This document shows positions 9,788 through 18,713 of a stretch of 50,871 nt of DNA, in pieces; the first letter of the stretch is position 1, and each line of letters opens with the position of its first letter. A program made the translations under genes and the position numbers. Origin of the DNA: Bacillota bacterium. Its GTDB lineage: Bacteria > Bacillota > Sulfobacillia > JAJZYS01 > JAJYTV01. Where the stretch lies: positions 1 through 50,871 of the forward strand of contig JAJZQO010000013.1 in assembly GCA_021847575.1 (NCBI GenBank), read 5' to 3'. Under the pieces are notes generated by a model. The model did no database searches. It saw only the letters and a list, made by a program, of their open reading frames with translations, and was not told the DNA's origin.

Positions 9788-10421
9788 GGGCGGGCAAGAA
9801 GAACTTCGTTGCATAAGGGGATTGGCGATCGGTCGCTGGAACTTGTTCCAGCGGAAGAGCTGCGCACGTTCAACGCGACGCTGGCAGCGTACCATTACCT
9901 GGGGTATCGCCGTCCGATCGGGGCGCACCAGTGCTACTGGCTGAAGGTGCAGGTGGGTGTGGAGCGGCGGATCGCAGGGGCGATGCTGTTCGGGGCCGCG
10001 GCCAAGGCGGTCATGGCCCGCGATCGCTGGATCGGCTGGACGAAGGAAGAGCTCTCGCGCTATCGCGTGCGGATCGTGAACCAGAGCCGGTTTCTCATCC
10101 TGCCTGGGGTAGAGGTGCCACACCTGGCGAGCCATGCGCTCTCGCTGGCGGCCAGGCGTCTGCCCAGGGACTGGGTTGCGCGCTACGGCTACGCGCCGGT
10201 ACTGTTTCGAGACCTTTGTCGAGCCGCCGTGGCGCGGCACATGCTACCTGGCGGCCAACTGGCTCGAGCTCGGCGACACGGCAGGGCGTGGCCGGCAGGA
10301 TCGGGCGAAGGAGTATGCGCTCGCCCGGAAGACGATCTTCGTCTACCCGCTGCGACGGAACCTCCGCGACCTGCTGCGTCAGCCATTGCCGGCTGTGACC
10401 GAGGACGAGGACGATGCGTAA
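9788..10421 (+). pseudogene. druA: Frameshifted DruA-like (DUF4338) gene
   Basis: Two consecutive frames together encode a DUF4338/DruA-type domain. The first half contains YHYLGY, RDRWIGW, NQSRFLILPGVEVPHLASH and DWVARYGYAPVLF; the second resumes with ETFVEPPWRGTCYLAANW, LGDTAGRGR and KTIFVYPL. The junction is the T-run 10205-10207: removing one T restores a continuous product. The 5' end is also missing, because a TAG at 9785 interrupts the frame before the usual N-terminal helical part, leaving a TTG at 9809 as the only start. DruA is the defining subunit of Druantia phage defence, but stand-alone DUF4338 genes also occur in many copies in some genomes. Nothing else of a Druantia locus is nearby, so this is a remnant or a sequencing error in an orphan gene. 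Confidence 0.8.
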
Positions 10422-10580
10422 CCCGAGCGCCGTCCATCCGGCAACGCTGCCGAATCGTAAGAGCCCATGGCAGACGGGAACCGAGGAACAGGCAGCCAGG
10501 CGGGAGGGTACGGAAGCCCAACTGCAGGTGCTGCGCGCCCTGCTTCCCGGCATCTTCGCCCGCTTTGCAAGGGACGATCG
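10414..10580 (+). pseudogene. Fragment of an ORF translationally linked to the DruA remnant
   Basis: An ATG at 10414 overlaps the TAA of the DruA frame (ATGCGTAA), the arrangement of two coupled genes. About 55 residues look like real protein (RKSPWQTGTEEQAARREG, then LQVLRALLPGIFARFAR); after that the composition becomes frame-shadow-like. The start resembles N-termini of some DDE-type transposases, but I cannot confirm this. I read it as the head of a second gene deleted together with the DruA partner. A short downstream stretch in another frame (MAPWLDPLRLADLCRR, near 10606-10650) could be another relic. Confidence 0.3.
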
Positions 10581-11267
10581 GGTTTCTGCGTGCAAACATG
10601 ATGGCGCCCTGGCTCGACCCTCTCCGCCTCGCGGACCTCTGCCGCCGTCCGCCGCAAATCCGGCTGATCCTCTGACCTCGGCTGCTTGGACCACTACGCA
10701 GAGGTCACCCACTAGGCGCCCAAAGCCGCGCCGATTCGTGTTCGCTGAACGCCCCTCACTGTCTTGTTTTCGCTCCGTGCTGGCGCACGCGCGGACCCCA
10801 ACGCACGTATGTAGACACGCTGCACCCGCCGCGCGACGCGCTCTCAACGCTGTAACGCATGGTCGTGCGTCAGCTCTGCTCGATGGGACAGATACTTGCT
10901 CACACAAACCACGTATGCTATCGTTTATTTTTTTGCTATATCTAAACTCAACGCGCACGTGGTACACTACTACTGCAAAGAGATGGAAGGGGCTGAGGAC
11001 CATGGTGACCAGCACAACCCCGATCCTTGTTGCCGTGCCAAGGCGCGCTGTGGGCGGCCTTCCCCGGGGAATTCCCCCGCGCATCACTACACTGCGCTGT
11101 GCAAGCCACTAGAACCCGGCTTTGCCTCCGAGGATAGAAACGAAAGTGTTCTGAAGCGCGAGGTGTGGGCGATGGGCTCCACGCCTCGCGGTGTTCTCTC
11201 AGGGCCGCTGGCGGATGCGCTGTCGGCCGTGGTCCCGCAACGCCTGCAAGCGTAGGAAGGTGTCGTT
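10581..11267. other. Decayed or non-coding region with an AT-rich patch
   Basis: I see no convincing gene. The patch 10895-10975 (containing TATTTTTTTGCTATATC) is strikingly AT-rich for this DNA and may be a promoter or a foreign scar. A 36-codon frame starts at ATG 11002 behind GAGGACC and stops at TAG 11110-11112; its product is not recognisable. The 3' end is the leader of the holin-like gene. Confidence 0.4.
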
Positions 11268-11600
11268 ATGGCGTATTTTGGTACTGTGGTGCGCTTTGCC
11301 CTGACTGTCGTCGCCCTCATGCTGATCGGCTACGTCTTTTCGGGCTTCCACCACATGACATTCGGCGATGCTGCCTTGCTCGCGCTCGTCATCGGCGCCC
11401 TGGGCTACGGAATCCAGATCTTCTTCCGGCCCAGGATGCCCAGGAACGTTCGCGGGATCATCGGTTTCGTCGTGGCGGGCGTCGTGATCTGGCTCGGGCA
11501 GTTCGTCGTGCCACAGTTGCACGTGTCGCTGCTCACGGCGCTGTTTGCCGCAGCTTTGATTGGCCTCGTCAACTACGCGGTGCCCGACGCGATCGCCTGA
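11268..11600 (+). CDS. Small four-helix membrane protein, holin superfamily IV / YvlD-like
   Basis: The product has 110 residues, starts at ATG 11268 and has AGGAAGG seven bases upstream. It is four hydrophobic segments joined by short loops, ending LVNYAVPDAIA. The pattern fits the chromosomal phage_holin_4_2/YvlD family, whose members are not lytic holins as far as known and have no settled function. A paralogue at 15958 shares the plan and the ending LVNYAMP, and the DNA just before both ATGs is similar (AGGTGTCGTTATG and AGGTGTGGTCATG). It leads the plus-strand run towards the GH15 gene, 55 bases downstream. Confidence 0.75.
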   Translation: MAYFGTVVRFALTVVALMLIGYVFSGFHHMTFGDAALLALVIGALGYGIQIFFRPRMPRNVRGIIGFVVAGVVIWLGQFVVPQLHVSLLTALFAAALIGLVNYAVPDAIA

Positions 11601-11655
11601 GGTGATCTGCGCAGCAGTGCACAGGCGGTCCTGACACAAGAGGAGGTAGCACCGC

Positions 11656-13632
11656 ATGCCGCGGGACATTCCCCTGGGAAACGGGCAGATGCTCGTCAAC
11701 TTCGACCTCGATTACCATCTTGCCGATGTCTTCTTTCCGTTTGTCGGCAAGGAGAACCAGACTGACGGGCACATCTGCCGCCTGGGAGCGTTCCGAGCCG
11801 GCGAGTTCGCCTGGCTGCCCGACGACGGCTGGCGCCGCGTACGCCAGCAGTACGCCAAGGACACCCTTGTCAGCGATTGCTGCTTCGAACACGACAGACT
11901 TGGCGTCAGGCTCAGCATCTCGGACGCCGTCGACTTCCACGAAAACATCCTGGTCCGCGCCCTGAAGGCGGAGGACCTCTCCCCGGATCAGGGCGGCGAG
12001 GTACGTCTCTTCTTCCACCATGACTTCCACCTGTCGCAGACTGCGATTGGCGACTGCGCCTACTACGACCCGACGCAGCAGGTCGTGATCCAGTACAAGA
12101 AAGATCGCTACGCCCTCATCGGCGGCCGTTCCCCCAGCACCCCGAGCATCGTCCACTATGCCGTCGGCGGCAAAGGTGTCTCGAACCTGTCGGACGGCAC
12201 CTGGCGCGATGCCGAGGATGGTGCCCTGGACGGCAACCCGGTCGGCGTAGGCTCGGTGGATTCGACGGTGGAGCTGCGTGTCCAGCCGGGCGAGACGGCG
12301 TACCTGTGGCTATGTCTCGGCACGAGCGAGGACGAGGTCCTGCGCCTGCACGAGGGCGTGCTGCGCAAGTCGCCTGAGCTGCTCCTGCAGCGGACGGCGG
12401 ACTACTGGCAGGCCTGGCTGCACGCCGAGGGGCACGAGTTTCCGGCGTACCTCCCTGCCGAAATCCGCGAGCAGTACCTGCGCAGTCTCCTGATCGCGCG
12501 GACGCAGGTCGACCAGCACGGCGGTATTCTGGCGGGCAACGACTGGAGCATCACGCACCTCAACAGCGATACCTACAGTTATGTCTGGGGCCGCGACGCG
12601 TCCTTCACCGCCGACGCCTTCGACCGCGCCGGCTACGAGGAAGTGGCCCGCCGTTTCTTCGACTTCTGCCTCGGCACGATCAGCCCCGGTGGCTACTTCC
12701 TGCCGAAGCACAACCCTGACGGCTCGCCTGGCTCCACCCCGCACCCTCGTGTGATCGGCGCGCGTGCTTGCCTGCCGATCCAGGAGGACGAGACTGCTCT
12801 CGTCCTCTGGGCGCTCTGGCGGCACTTCGCCCGCCATCGGCACGTCGAGGAGATCAGTCGCCTGTTTCGTCCGCTCATCGTTCTGGCGGGAGATTTCCTT
12901 GCTCGCTACCGCGACCAGGAAACCGGCTTGCCGCTGCCCTCCTACGACATCTGGGAGGAGCGTTGGGGCGTCAGCACCTTCACCGCTGCCGCCACCCAGG
13001 CCGGCCTCGAAGCAGCCGCCAGCTTCGCCAGGACTTTCGGCGAGGCCGCAATGGCGGATCGCTACACCACGGCCGCGCAGGGGATCCACCGTGCAACGCT
13101 GCAGTACCTCTATCGTCCTGACGACGGGCGATTCGCCCGCATGGCTTGCATCGACCCCGAGACCGGCCGCATAACGGGCTACGACCCTGTACCGGACATC
13201 AGCCTGCTCGGCCTTGTCGACCTCGACTTCCTGCCGGTGGAGGATGAGCGCCTGCAGCGGACCGTGGAGCATGCCATCGCGGCGACGCAGGTGCATACCC
13301 CTATCGGCGGCTTCGCTCGCTACCTCGGCGACACCTATCAGCGAGCGGCTGAGTCGGAGGACGTGCCGGGCAACCCCTGGGACATCGCCGCGCTCTGGGT
13401 AGCCCGGTGGCGCATTGCCCGCGCGACCAGCCCGGGGGACCTGGATGCCGCCCTCGAACTCTTGGGCCGCATCGTCAGGCACACGCTCCCATCCGGCGTG
13501 ATGCCCGAGCAGGTTGACCCCCGCAGCCACGCGCCACTTTCCGTCTCTCCTCTCACCTGGAGCCACGCCTTCTTTGTCGCCGCCGTCCAGGACCTGGTCG
13601 AAAAGCGGAGTTCGCTCAGGGGGCAAGAGTGA
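11656..13632 (+). CDS. Glycoside hydrolase family 15 (glucoamylase/trehalase-type)
   Basis: The product has 658 residues and a strong site (GAGGAGG) before ATG 11656. An N-terminal beta domain (about 1-260) precedes an (alpha/alpha)6 barrel. YVWGRDASF, LPSYDIWEERWG and LPSGVMPEQVDP carry the two glutamates expected to act as catalytic acid and base in GH15. The family releases glucose from alpha-glucan or dextran ends or splits trehalose; which substrate applies here cannot be read. There is no signal peptide, so action in the cytoplasm is likely. The stop overlaps the next gene (GTGA), so the hydrolase and glycosyltransferase are probably made together, fitting an alpha-glucan or trehalose storage role. 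Confidence 0.88.
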   Translation: MPRDIPLGNGQMLVNFDLDYHLADVFFPFVGKENQTDGHICRLGAFRAGEFAWLPDDGWRRVRQQYAKDTLVSDCCFEHDRLGVRLSISDAVDFHENILVRALKAEDLSPDQGGEVRLFFHHDFHLSQTAIGDCAYYDPTQQVVIQYKKDRYALIGGRSPSTPSIVHYAVGGKGVSNLSDGTWRDAEDGALDGNPVGVGSVDSTVELRVQPGETAYLWLCLGTSEDEVLRLHEGVLRKSPELLLQRTADYWQAWLHAEGHEFPAYLPAEIREQYLRSLLIARTQVDQHGGILAGNDWSITHLNSDTYSYVWGRDASFTADAFDRAGYEEVARRFFDFCLGTISPGGYFLPKHNPDGSPGSTPHPRVIGARACLPIQEDETALVLWALWRHFARHRHVEEISRLFRPLIVLAGDFLARYRDQETGLPLPSYDIWEERWGVSTFTAAATQAGLEAAASFARTFGEAAMADRYTTAAQGIHRATLQYLYRPDDGRFARMACIDPETGRITGYDPVPDISLLGLVDLDFLPVEDERLQRTVEHAIAATQVHTPIGGFARYLGDTYQRAAESEDVPGNPWDIAALWVARWRIARATSPGDLDAALELLGRIVRHTLPSGVMPEQVDPRSHAPLSVSPLTWSHAFFVAAVQDLVEKRSSLRGQE

Positions 13633-14807
13633 ACGCCGCGGACGTCTCGCAACCTACGGACGTGCTGATGCTCTCTTGGGAGTATCCGCCGAATATCGTC
13701 GGTGGGCTCGCGATCCATGTGGCCGGCCTCAGTCGCGCTCTGGTGCGGCGCGGCGACCTCCGGGTCACGGTCCTGACGCCGGGCGGGCAAGGGCAGCCGC
13801 ATCTGGTGCAGGAGGACGGGGTAGAGATCGTGCGGCTCGGCTGCAATCCCTTTGACCGTCTTCCCGCCCTGAAGGCGGCCGCGGACATGAACGCCAGGTT
13901 CGTCGCCCTGGCAGAGGGCCTTGTCGGGGAGCATACGATCGTTCACGCCCACGATTGGATGACGGCCCAGGCAGGCTGTGCTCTTTCGTTGCACCATCAC
14001 CTGCCGCTCCTCGCGACTTTCCACTCCTCGGAGCGCGGACGCTCCGGGCAGTTTTCGCAACCGCGGCTACCCAATCCCGAGATCCAGGCATTGGAGCGAC
14101 AGCTCTTCCTGGGCGCGCACAGGCGACTTGCGCCGAGCGCCGCCATGGCGCGTGAGATCGCGGCCAACTACGGAAGTCGCAGCACGCTGGTCGTGCCGAA
14201 CGGGGTCGATCTGCCGACGCCCGCACCTGAGGCATGTCGCGTGCCCGGCCGGATCCTCTTCGTCGGCCGCCTCGTGCAGGAGAAGGGCCTTGCACATCTT
14301 CTGCAGTCGCTGGCTGCGGTGCGCGCGATCCTGCCCGCGGCGCACCTGGCCATTGTGGGCGATGGTCCAGAGCGCCCCGCCCTGCTTCGCCAGACGCGGC
14401 GCCTGCGGCTCGACGCTGGCGTCGAGTTCCTCGGACAGTTGCCGCCGGATGCCGTGGCAAAGCAGCGCGCGGCGGCGCAGGTGGCCGTGGTGCCCAGCTA
14501 CTACGAGCCCTTCGGACTCGTGGCGTTGGAGGCGATGGCCTGGGGCGTCCCGCTGGTAGCGAGCGACGTCGGCGGGCTGCGGGAGTTCACGGAAGGTGCG
14601 GCGGTCCTGGTGCCACCAGCGAACGCGCCCGCGCTGGCACAGGCACTGGTACGCGTTCTGTCCGACGTGCAGCTGCGGCAGGACCTCGCGCGGCGAGGCA
14701 TCGAGCGGGCGTCCGACTACACGTGGGACCGCTGCGCGGAACGCACCGCAGCTGTCTACGGCGATCTCTCGCGAGAGCAGACCGCTGCTCTCGCGGTTGG
14801 TGTCTGA
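13629..14807 (+). CDS. GT4-family glycosyltransferase, glycogen-synthase-like
   Basis: A GTG at 13629 overlaps the GH15 stop, giving 392 residues. The N-terminal Rossmann half has WEYPPNIVGGLAIHV (the GGL loop that contacts donor phosphate in starch and glycogen synthases) and HAHDWMT. The C-terminal half has FVGRLVQEKGL and the EX7E signature (EPFGLVALE) that binds the nucleotide sugar. It should transfer a sugar, most simply glucose, from a nucleotide donor with retention. Pairing with a GH15 enzyme suggests synthesis and breakdown of one alpha-glucoside. The acceptor is not predictable. Confidence 0.88.
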   Translation: MNAADVSQPTDVLMLSWEYPPNIVGGLAIHVAGLSRALVRRGDLRVTVLTPGGQGQPHLVQEDGVEIVRLGCNPFDRLPALKAAADMNARFVALAEGLVGEHTIVHAHDWMTAQAGCALSLHHHLPLLATFHSSERGRSGQFSQPRLPNPEIQALERQLFLGAHRRLAPSAAMAREIAANYGSRSTLVVPNGVDLPTPAPEACRVPGRILFVGRLVQEKGLAHLLQSLAAVRAILPAAHLAIVGDGPERPALLRQTRRLRLDAGVEFLGQLPPDAVAKQRAAAQVAVVPSYYEPFGLVALEAMAWGVPLVASDVGGLREFTEGAAVLVPPANAPALAQALVRVLSDVQLRQDLARRGIERASDYTWDRCAERTAAVYGDLSREQTAALAVGV

Positions 14808-14879
14808 TCGTTGGCCGACGCGGCCGACGGCCCGCCAGCAGCATCTCTCACCCGATCGAGTCCGCTCAGAAAAAGGGGG

Positions 14880-15755
14880 ATGGAGAACGTGAACGTATCT
14901 GTCGCCGTCATCCTCGTGGTCGTGGTGGTGTTGATCGTTATGTCTTCAGCACGGGTCGTGGAGCAGTACCAGCGCGGTGTGCTGTTCAGACTGGGAAGAG
15001 TGATCGGAGTTCGCCAACCCGGCTTCACTCTGATCGTTCCGTTCATCGATCGCCTGCACAAGGTCTCGCTGCGCATCATGACGATGCCGATCCAGTCGCA
15101 GGGCATCATCACCAAGGACAACGTCAGCGTGGACATCTCCGCAGTCGCCTACTATCGGGTCATGGATCCCGTCAAGGCCGTCGTGGCCATCGAAAATGTG
15201 GAGTCGGCCATCAACCAGATTGCTCAGACGACGCTGCGCAAGGTGGTCGGCCAGCATGCCCTGGACGATATTCTGGCGGAAACCGACCGCATCAACGCGC
15301 GCATACCGGAGATCCTCGACCCATTGACGGTCGACTGGGGCGTCGTGGTCTCTCCGGTGGAACTGAAGGACATCCAGCTGCCGGACACCATGAAGCGGGC
15401 CATGGCACGTCAGGCGGAGGCGGAGCGGGAGAAGCGCGCCAAGATCATCGCCGCCGAGGGCGAGCTTCTGGCGGTCGATGCGCTCAGCCAGGCGGCCGAG
15501 ATCATGCAGAAGCACCCGGTCACCTTGCAGCTGCGCACCCTGCAGACGCTGGCGGAGATCGCGGTGGACAAGAACTCCACGGTGGTGTTCCCGGCTCCCC
15601 TCATGACAACGATCCAGGAGCTGGGATCGTTCTTCGCCAGGGAGGCGAACGCCGGCTTGCCGATGTCTGCCGCCGGTCGTATGACCGGGGCGAAGGAGCC
15701 GTCCAACGCCGACCACGTTCGGAGCCCCGGTGGTGACGCACACACGGACGCTTGA
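14880..15755 (+). CDS. SPFH/stomatin-family membrane protein
   Basis: I chose ATG 14880 (MENVNVSVAV), preceded by GGGGG; GTG 14889 and TTG 14811 are alternatives. The 291-residue product has one N-terminal membrane helix (VILVVVVVLIVMSS), then an SPFH domain (QYQRGVLFRLGRV, KDNVSVDISAVAYYRV) and an alanine/glutamate-rich coiled coil (RQAEAEREKRAKIIAAEGE). Stomatin homologues oligomerise at the membrane and influence partner proteins or lipid domains. No NfeD protease gene is adjacent, so this is not the usual nfeD operon. It follows the glycosyltransferase by 72 bases and precedes a holin-like gene. Confidence 0.85.
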   Translation: MENVNVSVAVILVVVVVLIVMSSARVVEQYQRGVLFRLGRVIGVRQPGFTLIVPFIDRLHKVSLRIMTMPIQSQGIITKDNVSVDISAVAYYRVMDPVKAVVAIENVESAINQIAQTTLRKVVGQHALDDILAETDRINARIPEILDPLTVDWGVVVSPVELKDIQLPDTMKRAMARQAEAEREKRAKIIAAEGELLAVDALSQAAEIMQKHPVTLQLRTLQTLAEIAVDKNSTVVFPAPLMTTIQELGSFFAREANAGLPMSAAGRMTGAKEPSNADHVRSPGGDAHTDA

Positions 15756-15782
15756 GCCACGTTCCGGCTTGGACAGCTGACC

Positions 15783-15817
15783 GCCGAGTGCCCGCTCGAG
15801 GCGGGCGAGCACTCGGC
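15783..15817 (+). terminator. Long hairpin after the stomatin gene
   Basis: GCCGAGTGC pairs perfectly with GCACTCGGC, and an inner CCGC/GCGG stem stacks inside. There is no T-run, so it may be a factor-dependent stop or an RNA-stabilising end. Confidence 0.5.
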
Positions 15818-15957
15818 AGGCGACGCTGGGGCCGGGCCTCGCAGCCGTCCCGATCCGTTTCGGGAGTCGCAGGCGGTCCACGCGCCTGCGGGCGCAGCGC
15901 AGGTTGCGCGCCCGTCCGTCCGCCCCTTTTCAAGTTCACCAGGAGTCAGGTGTGGTC

Positions 15958-16296
15958 ATGCTGTATTTCGCTTCCGCCTTGCGTTTCGTCATTACCGCTG
16001 TCGTCCTGTCCCTGATCGGCTACTTGATCCCGGGTTTTGGCCACCTGCTGTTTGGTGACGCCGTCTTGGGCGCGCTCGTCATCAGTGTGCTGGGTTATGC
16101 CATGCAGAGCTTCCGCGGGTATCGGGCCAAAAAGTACCTTTGCGGCGCCGTCGGATTCGTCGTCGCAGGGCTCGTCATCTTTGGCGGGCAATCCGTCCTT
16201 GGGCACGTACACGTGTCGCCGCTCTCAGCCCTGGTCGCGGCTACAGTGGTCGGCCTGGTCAACTATGCCATGCCGACCAAAGACCTGGTCGCTTGA
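15958..16296 (+). CDS. Second holin superfamily IV-like membrane protein
   Basis: A paralogue of the gene at 11268, with the same four-helix plan, AVGFVVAG in the middle and LVNYAMP at the end. ATG 15958 is the position homologous to the first copy's start and gives 112 residues. A GTG at 15952, better spaced from AGGAGTC, would add two residues. Having two copies around the GH15-GT4-SPFH genes suggests one duplicated module or a shared role at the membrane. Function unknown. Confidence 0.72.
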   Translation: MLYFASALRFVITAVVLSLIGYLIPGFGHLLFGDAVLGALVISVLGYAMQSFRGYRAKKYLCGAVGFVVAGLVIFGGQSVLGHVHVSPLSALVAATVVGLVNYAMPTKDLVA

Positions 16297-16302
16297 AAAG
16301 GG

Positions 16303-16533
16303 GTGCGGCACGCCGTCGCACGGGATGGCGCCGCACAGGAACGGGGCGATCCCTTTTAGGCAACTTCTTCAGGGATACGGCTGTCGATCGCGGCAGAGAG
16401 GACGCAGGGCCACAGCGCGGGCCTGCATAGACGCCCAGGCGGGGACTGGACAGCGACATCCGGTGCGGAAAAGACCATTCCGCTTGTCGACGGGCTTTGT
16501 TTCGCGCCCCGGCTCGCAGTCTGCCCCGGGGCG
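16303..16533 (+). promoter_or_regulatory. Structured leader of kimA
   Basis: The 261 bases between the holin-like gene and kimA hold three strong hairpins: GTGCGGC/GCCGCAC (16303-16336), GCGGAA/TTCCGC (16465-16483) and CGCCCCGG/CCGGGGCG (16505-16533). The first may end the upstream transcript. AGGGATAC near 16373 followed by CTGTC recalls part of the ydaO c-di-AMP riboswitch found before KimA-type genes, but the strongly conserved CAGCTAACC segment is absent. I call it a structured leader only. Confidence 0.35.
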
Positions 16534-16557
16534 AGTCCGGCAAACATAGGAGCGACC

Positions 16558-18390
16558 ATGAGTCATAAGTTTTGGCTATTTGGCCACCCCATTCGCAGCA
16601 GGGACGTCGGCACCCTCAAGGTGGGTGTCTGGCAGGGGCTGTCTCTGCTGTCGCCGGACGCACTCTCCTCGGTGGCGTACGGTTCCCAGGAAATCCTGAT
16701 CATCTTGCTGACGGCCGGCGCAGCTGCCCTCTGGTACTCGCTGCCGATCTCCGCCGTGATCGTGTTCCTGCTGCTGTTCCTGATTGTCGGCTACCGGCAC
16801 ATCATCCAGGCCTACCCCGGAGGCGGCGGGGCCTACGTGATCGGGCGGGACACATTCGGCGACACGGCCGGCCTGCTGGCCGGCGCCGCCCTTCTGATCG
16901 ACTACACCCTCACCGTGGCGGTCAGCGTCACAGCAGCCGTCGCGGCTCTGGTGTCGGCATTCCCGGGCATGGTTGGCTACCAAGTCGCGATCGCGGTGAC
17001 GATGGTCGTTCTGCTCATGGGAGTCAACCTGCGCGGCGCGCGGGAGACCGCCGAGCTTTTTGCGCCCCCAACCTATTTGTTTATCGTCATGATCCTGGGC
17101 ATGGTGGCCGTCGGCCTGTTCAAGTCGCATGCTGGCGCGCCGAGCGCGCACGACTACCTCCGGCCGCAGCTGGGCACTTCGATCGGCATCTTGATCCTCC
17201 TGCGCGCCTTCAGTTCGGGGTCCTCGGCACTGACGGGCGTCGAAGCAGTCTCGAACGGAGTCCCCCTGTTCAAGGAACCGGCGACCGGGAGAGCTCGCAC
17301 GGTTCTCGCGCTGCTCGGACTTTTCCTCGGCGCCATGTTCATCGGGACTTCCGCCATCGCCTTCCGGTACGGCATCGTTCCGAGCACCCACACGACCGTG
17401 CTCCAGCAGTTGGCCCTAGCCATCTTCGGCAAAGGGCCGTTCTTCTATGTGCTCGCCCTTGTCACCATGGCCATTCTGGCCATCGCCGCGAACACCAGCT
17501 TCGCCGGCTTCCCGCAGCTAGCCAGCATCATGGCCCGCGACCAATGGATGCCGGGCATGTTCATGGCCCGCGGCGATCGCTGGGTCTACCAGAACGGCAT
17601 CATCGCTCTGGGCGTTGTGGCGATCTTGCTCATCGTTCTGTTCGGCGGGGATACGAGCAGATTGATTCCGCTTTACGCCATTGGAGTCTACATGAGTTTC
17701 ACCATCGCGATGCTAAGCCTGGCGCGAAAGCATTGGGTCGCCCATAGATCCGAGCGTGGTCATGGTGTCGTCGTCATGGTGGGTGCTGTCGGCGCCCTGC
17801 TGACTGCAACCGTGGTGGTGATCTCCACGGTGACAAAGTTCGTCGACGGAGCGTGGATCGTGGTCGTCGCAATCCCTGCGCTCATCTGGTTCTTCCACCG
17901 GGTCAAGCACCACTACCAGGAAGCCGCCGAGGTGCTGCGCATTTCGGAAAAGGCAGTCAAACCGGAACCGCACGGCCTGACGGTGGTCGTCCCCATCAGG
18001 AATCTCAACCGAATGACGCAAGCGACACTGGCGTATGCCCTTTCGATGTCCTCTGACGTGATCGCACTCCACGTGGCATTCACAAAAGAGGAAGAGACCG
18101 CTTTGCACGCACAATGGCAGGCACAGAATCCCGACGCTCGTATAAAACTTGTCGTGTTGACCTCGCAATTCCGATCAGTGCTGCGACCCGTCCTGCACTT
18201 CGTCGACCATCTGACGAGTCATGAGGAGCCGAACAAGCATGTCGTGGTGCTGATTTCCGAACTGGTGGTCGAGCACCTGTGGCAAAACATACTCCACAAC
18301 CGCATAGGCACAAACCTGGAATCCGCGCTGGTGTACCACAAGAACGTGGTGGTGGCGAGAGTGCCATATCGGATGATGCCCATGGACTAG
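16558..18390 (+). CDS. kimA: KimA-type potassium importer (APC superfamily)
   Basis: ATG 16558 has AGGAG five bases upstream, and the product has 610 residues, close to the ~607 of Bacillus subtilis KimA. The N-terminus (FGHPIRSRDVG, SPDALSSVAYGSQEILI, YPGGGGAYVI) and the middle (AFSSGSSALTGVEAVSNG, AANTSFAGFPQLASIMARDQ) match the KimA family closely. About twelve membrane helices fill residues 25-445. A cytoplasmic C-terminal domain follows (about 460-610), which in KimA dimerises and is inhibited by c-di-AMP. It should import potassium driven by protons. It is the last plus-strand gene of this run. Confidence 0.88.
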   Translation: MSHKFWLFGHPIRSRDVGTLKVGVWQGLSLLSPDALSSVAYGSQEILIILLTAGAAALWYSLPISAVIVFLLLFLIVGYRHIIQAYPGGGGAYVIGRDTFGDTAGLLAGAALLIDYTLTVAVSVTAAVAALVSAFPGMVGYQVAIAVTMVVLLMGVNLRGARETAELFAPPTYLFIVMILGMVAVGLFKSHAGAPSAHDYLRPQLGTSIGILILLRAFSSGSSALTGVEAVSNGVPLFKEPATGRARTVLALLGLFLGAMFIGTSAIAFRYGIVPSTHTTVLQQLALAIFGKGPFFYVLALVTMAILAIAANTSFAGFPQLASIMARDQWMPGMFMARGDRWVYQNGIIALGVVAILLIVLFGGDTSRLIPLYAIGVYMSFTIAMLSLARKHWVAHRSERGHGVVVMVGAVGALLTATVVVISTVTKFVDGAWIVVVAIPALIWFFHRVKHHYQEAAEVLRISEKAVKPEPHGLTVVVPIRNLNRMTQATLAYALSMSSDVIALHVAFTKEEETALHAQWQAQNPDARIKLVVLTSQFRSVLRPVLHFVDHLTSHEEPNKHVVVLISELVVEHLWQNILHNRIGTNLESALVYHKNVVVARVPYRMMPMD

Positions 18391-18713
18391 GTGTTCAGCG
18401 AAAGCGGCTCCGTGAGGTGGGCGCCGCCTTGCGTCGTCTCGCCGGGGCCGACGCTTTGTCAGCAGTCACCACCCGCCCGGCATCTCGTCCACCCCTGCCA
18501 CAACCGGCACTGGCCTTGCCTGCCGGCGGCCGATTCCTGCCACGGACGTCAGCCGAGGCACCCGCTTCCGGCAGACCGTCTGTTCCTTTTGCGTACTGAC
18601 GTGACCTTGCGCTCAAGGCGGGCATAGGTGCTCTCCAACCTTCTCCTGTCCTTGACCCCCCGCGCCCGCCGACCCAAAGTCGCACATGAGATGGACCAGC
18701 CCGCTCAATGGGC
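18391..18713. other. Convergent intergenic region
   Basis: These 323 bases separate kimA (+) from a minus-strand operon. A short inverted repeat (AGCCC/GGGCT, about 18698-18714) sits at the end of the minus-strand gene. I see no gene, RNA or mobile element. Confidence 0.5.

Noticed and set aside
9788-10580. A Druantia defence locus
   Set aside because: Only a frameshifted DruA-like domain is present; no DruE-type helicase or other subunits are nearby.
16297-16557. Confident call of a ydaO-type c-di-AMP riboswitch before kimA
   Set aside because: Only AGGGATAC plus a CTGTC stem resemble it; the conserved CAGCTAACC and GGGGGACC segments are not found.
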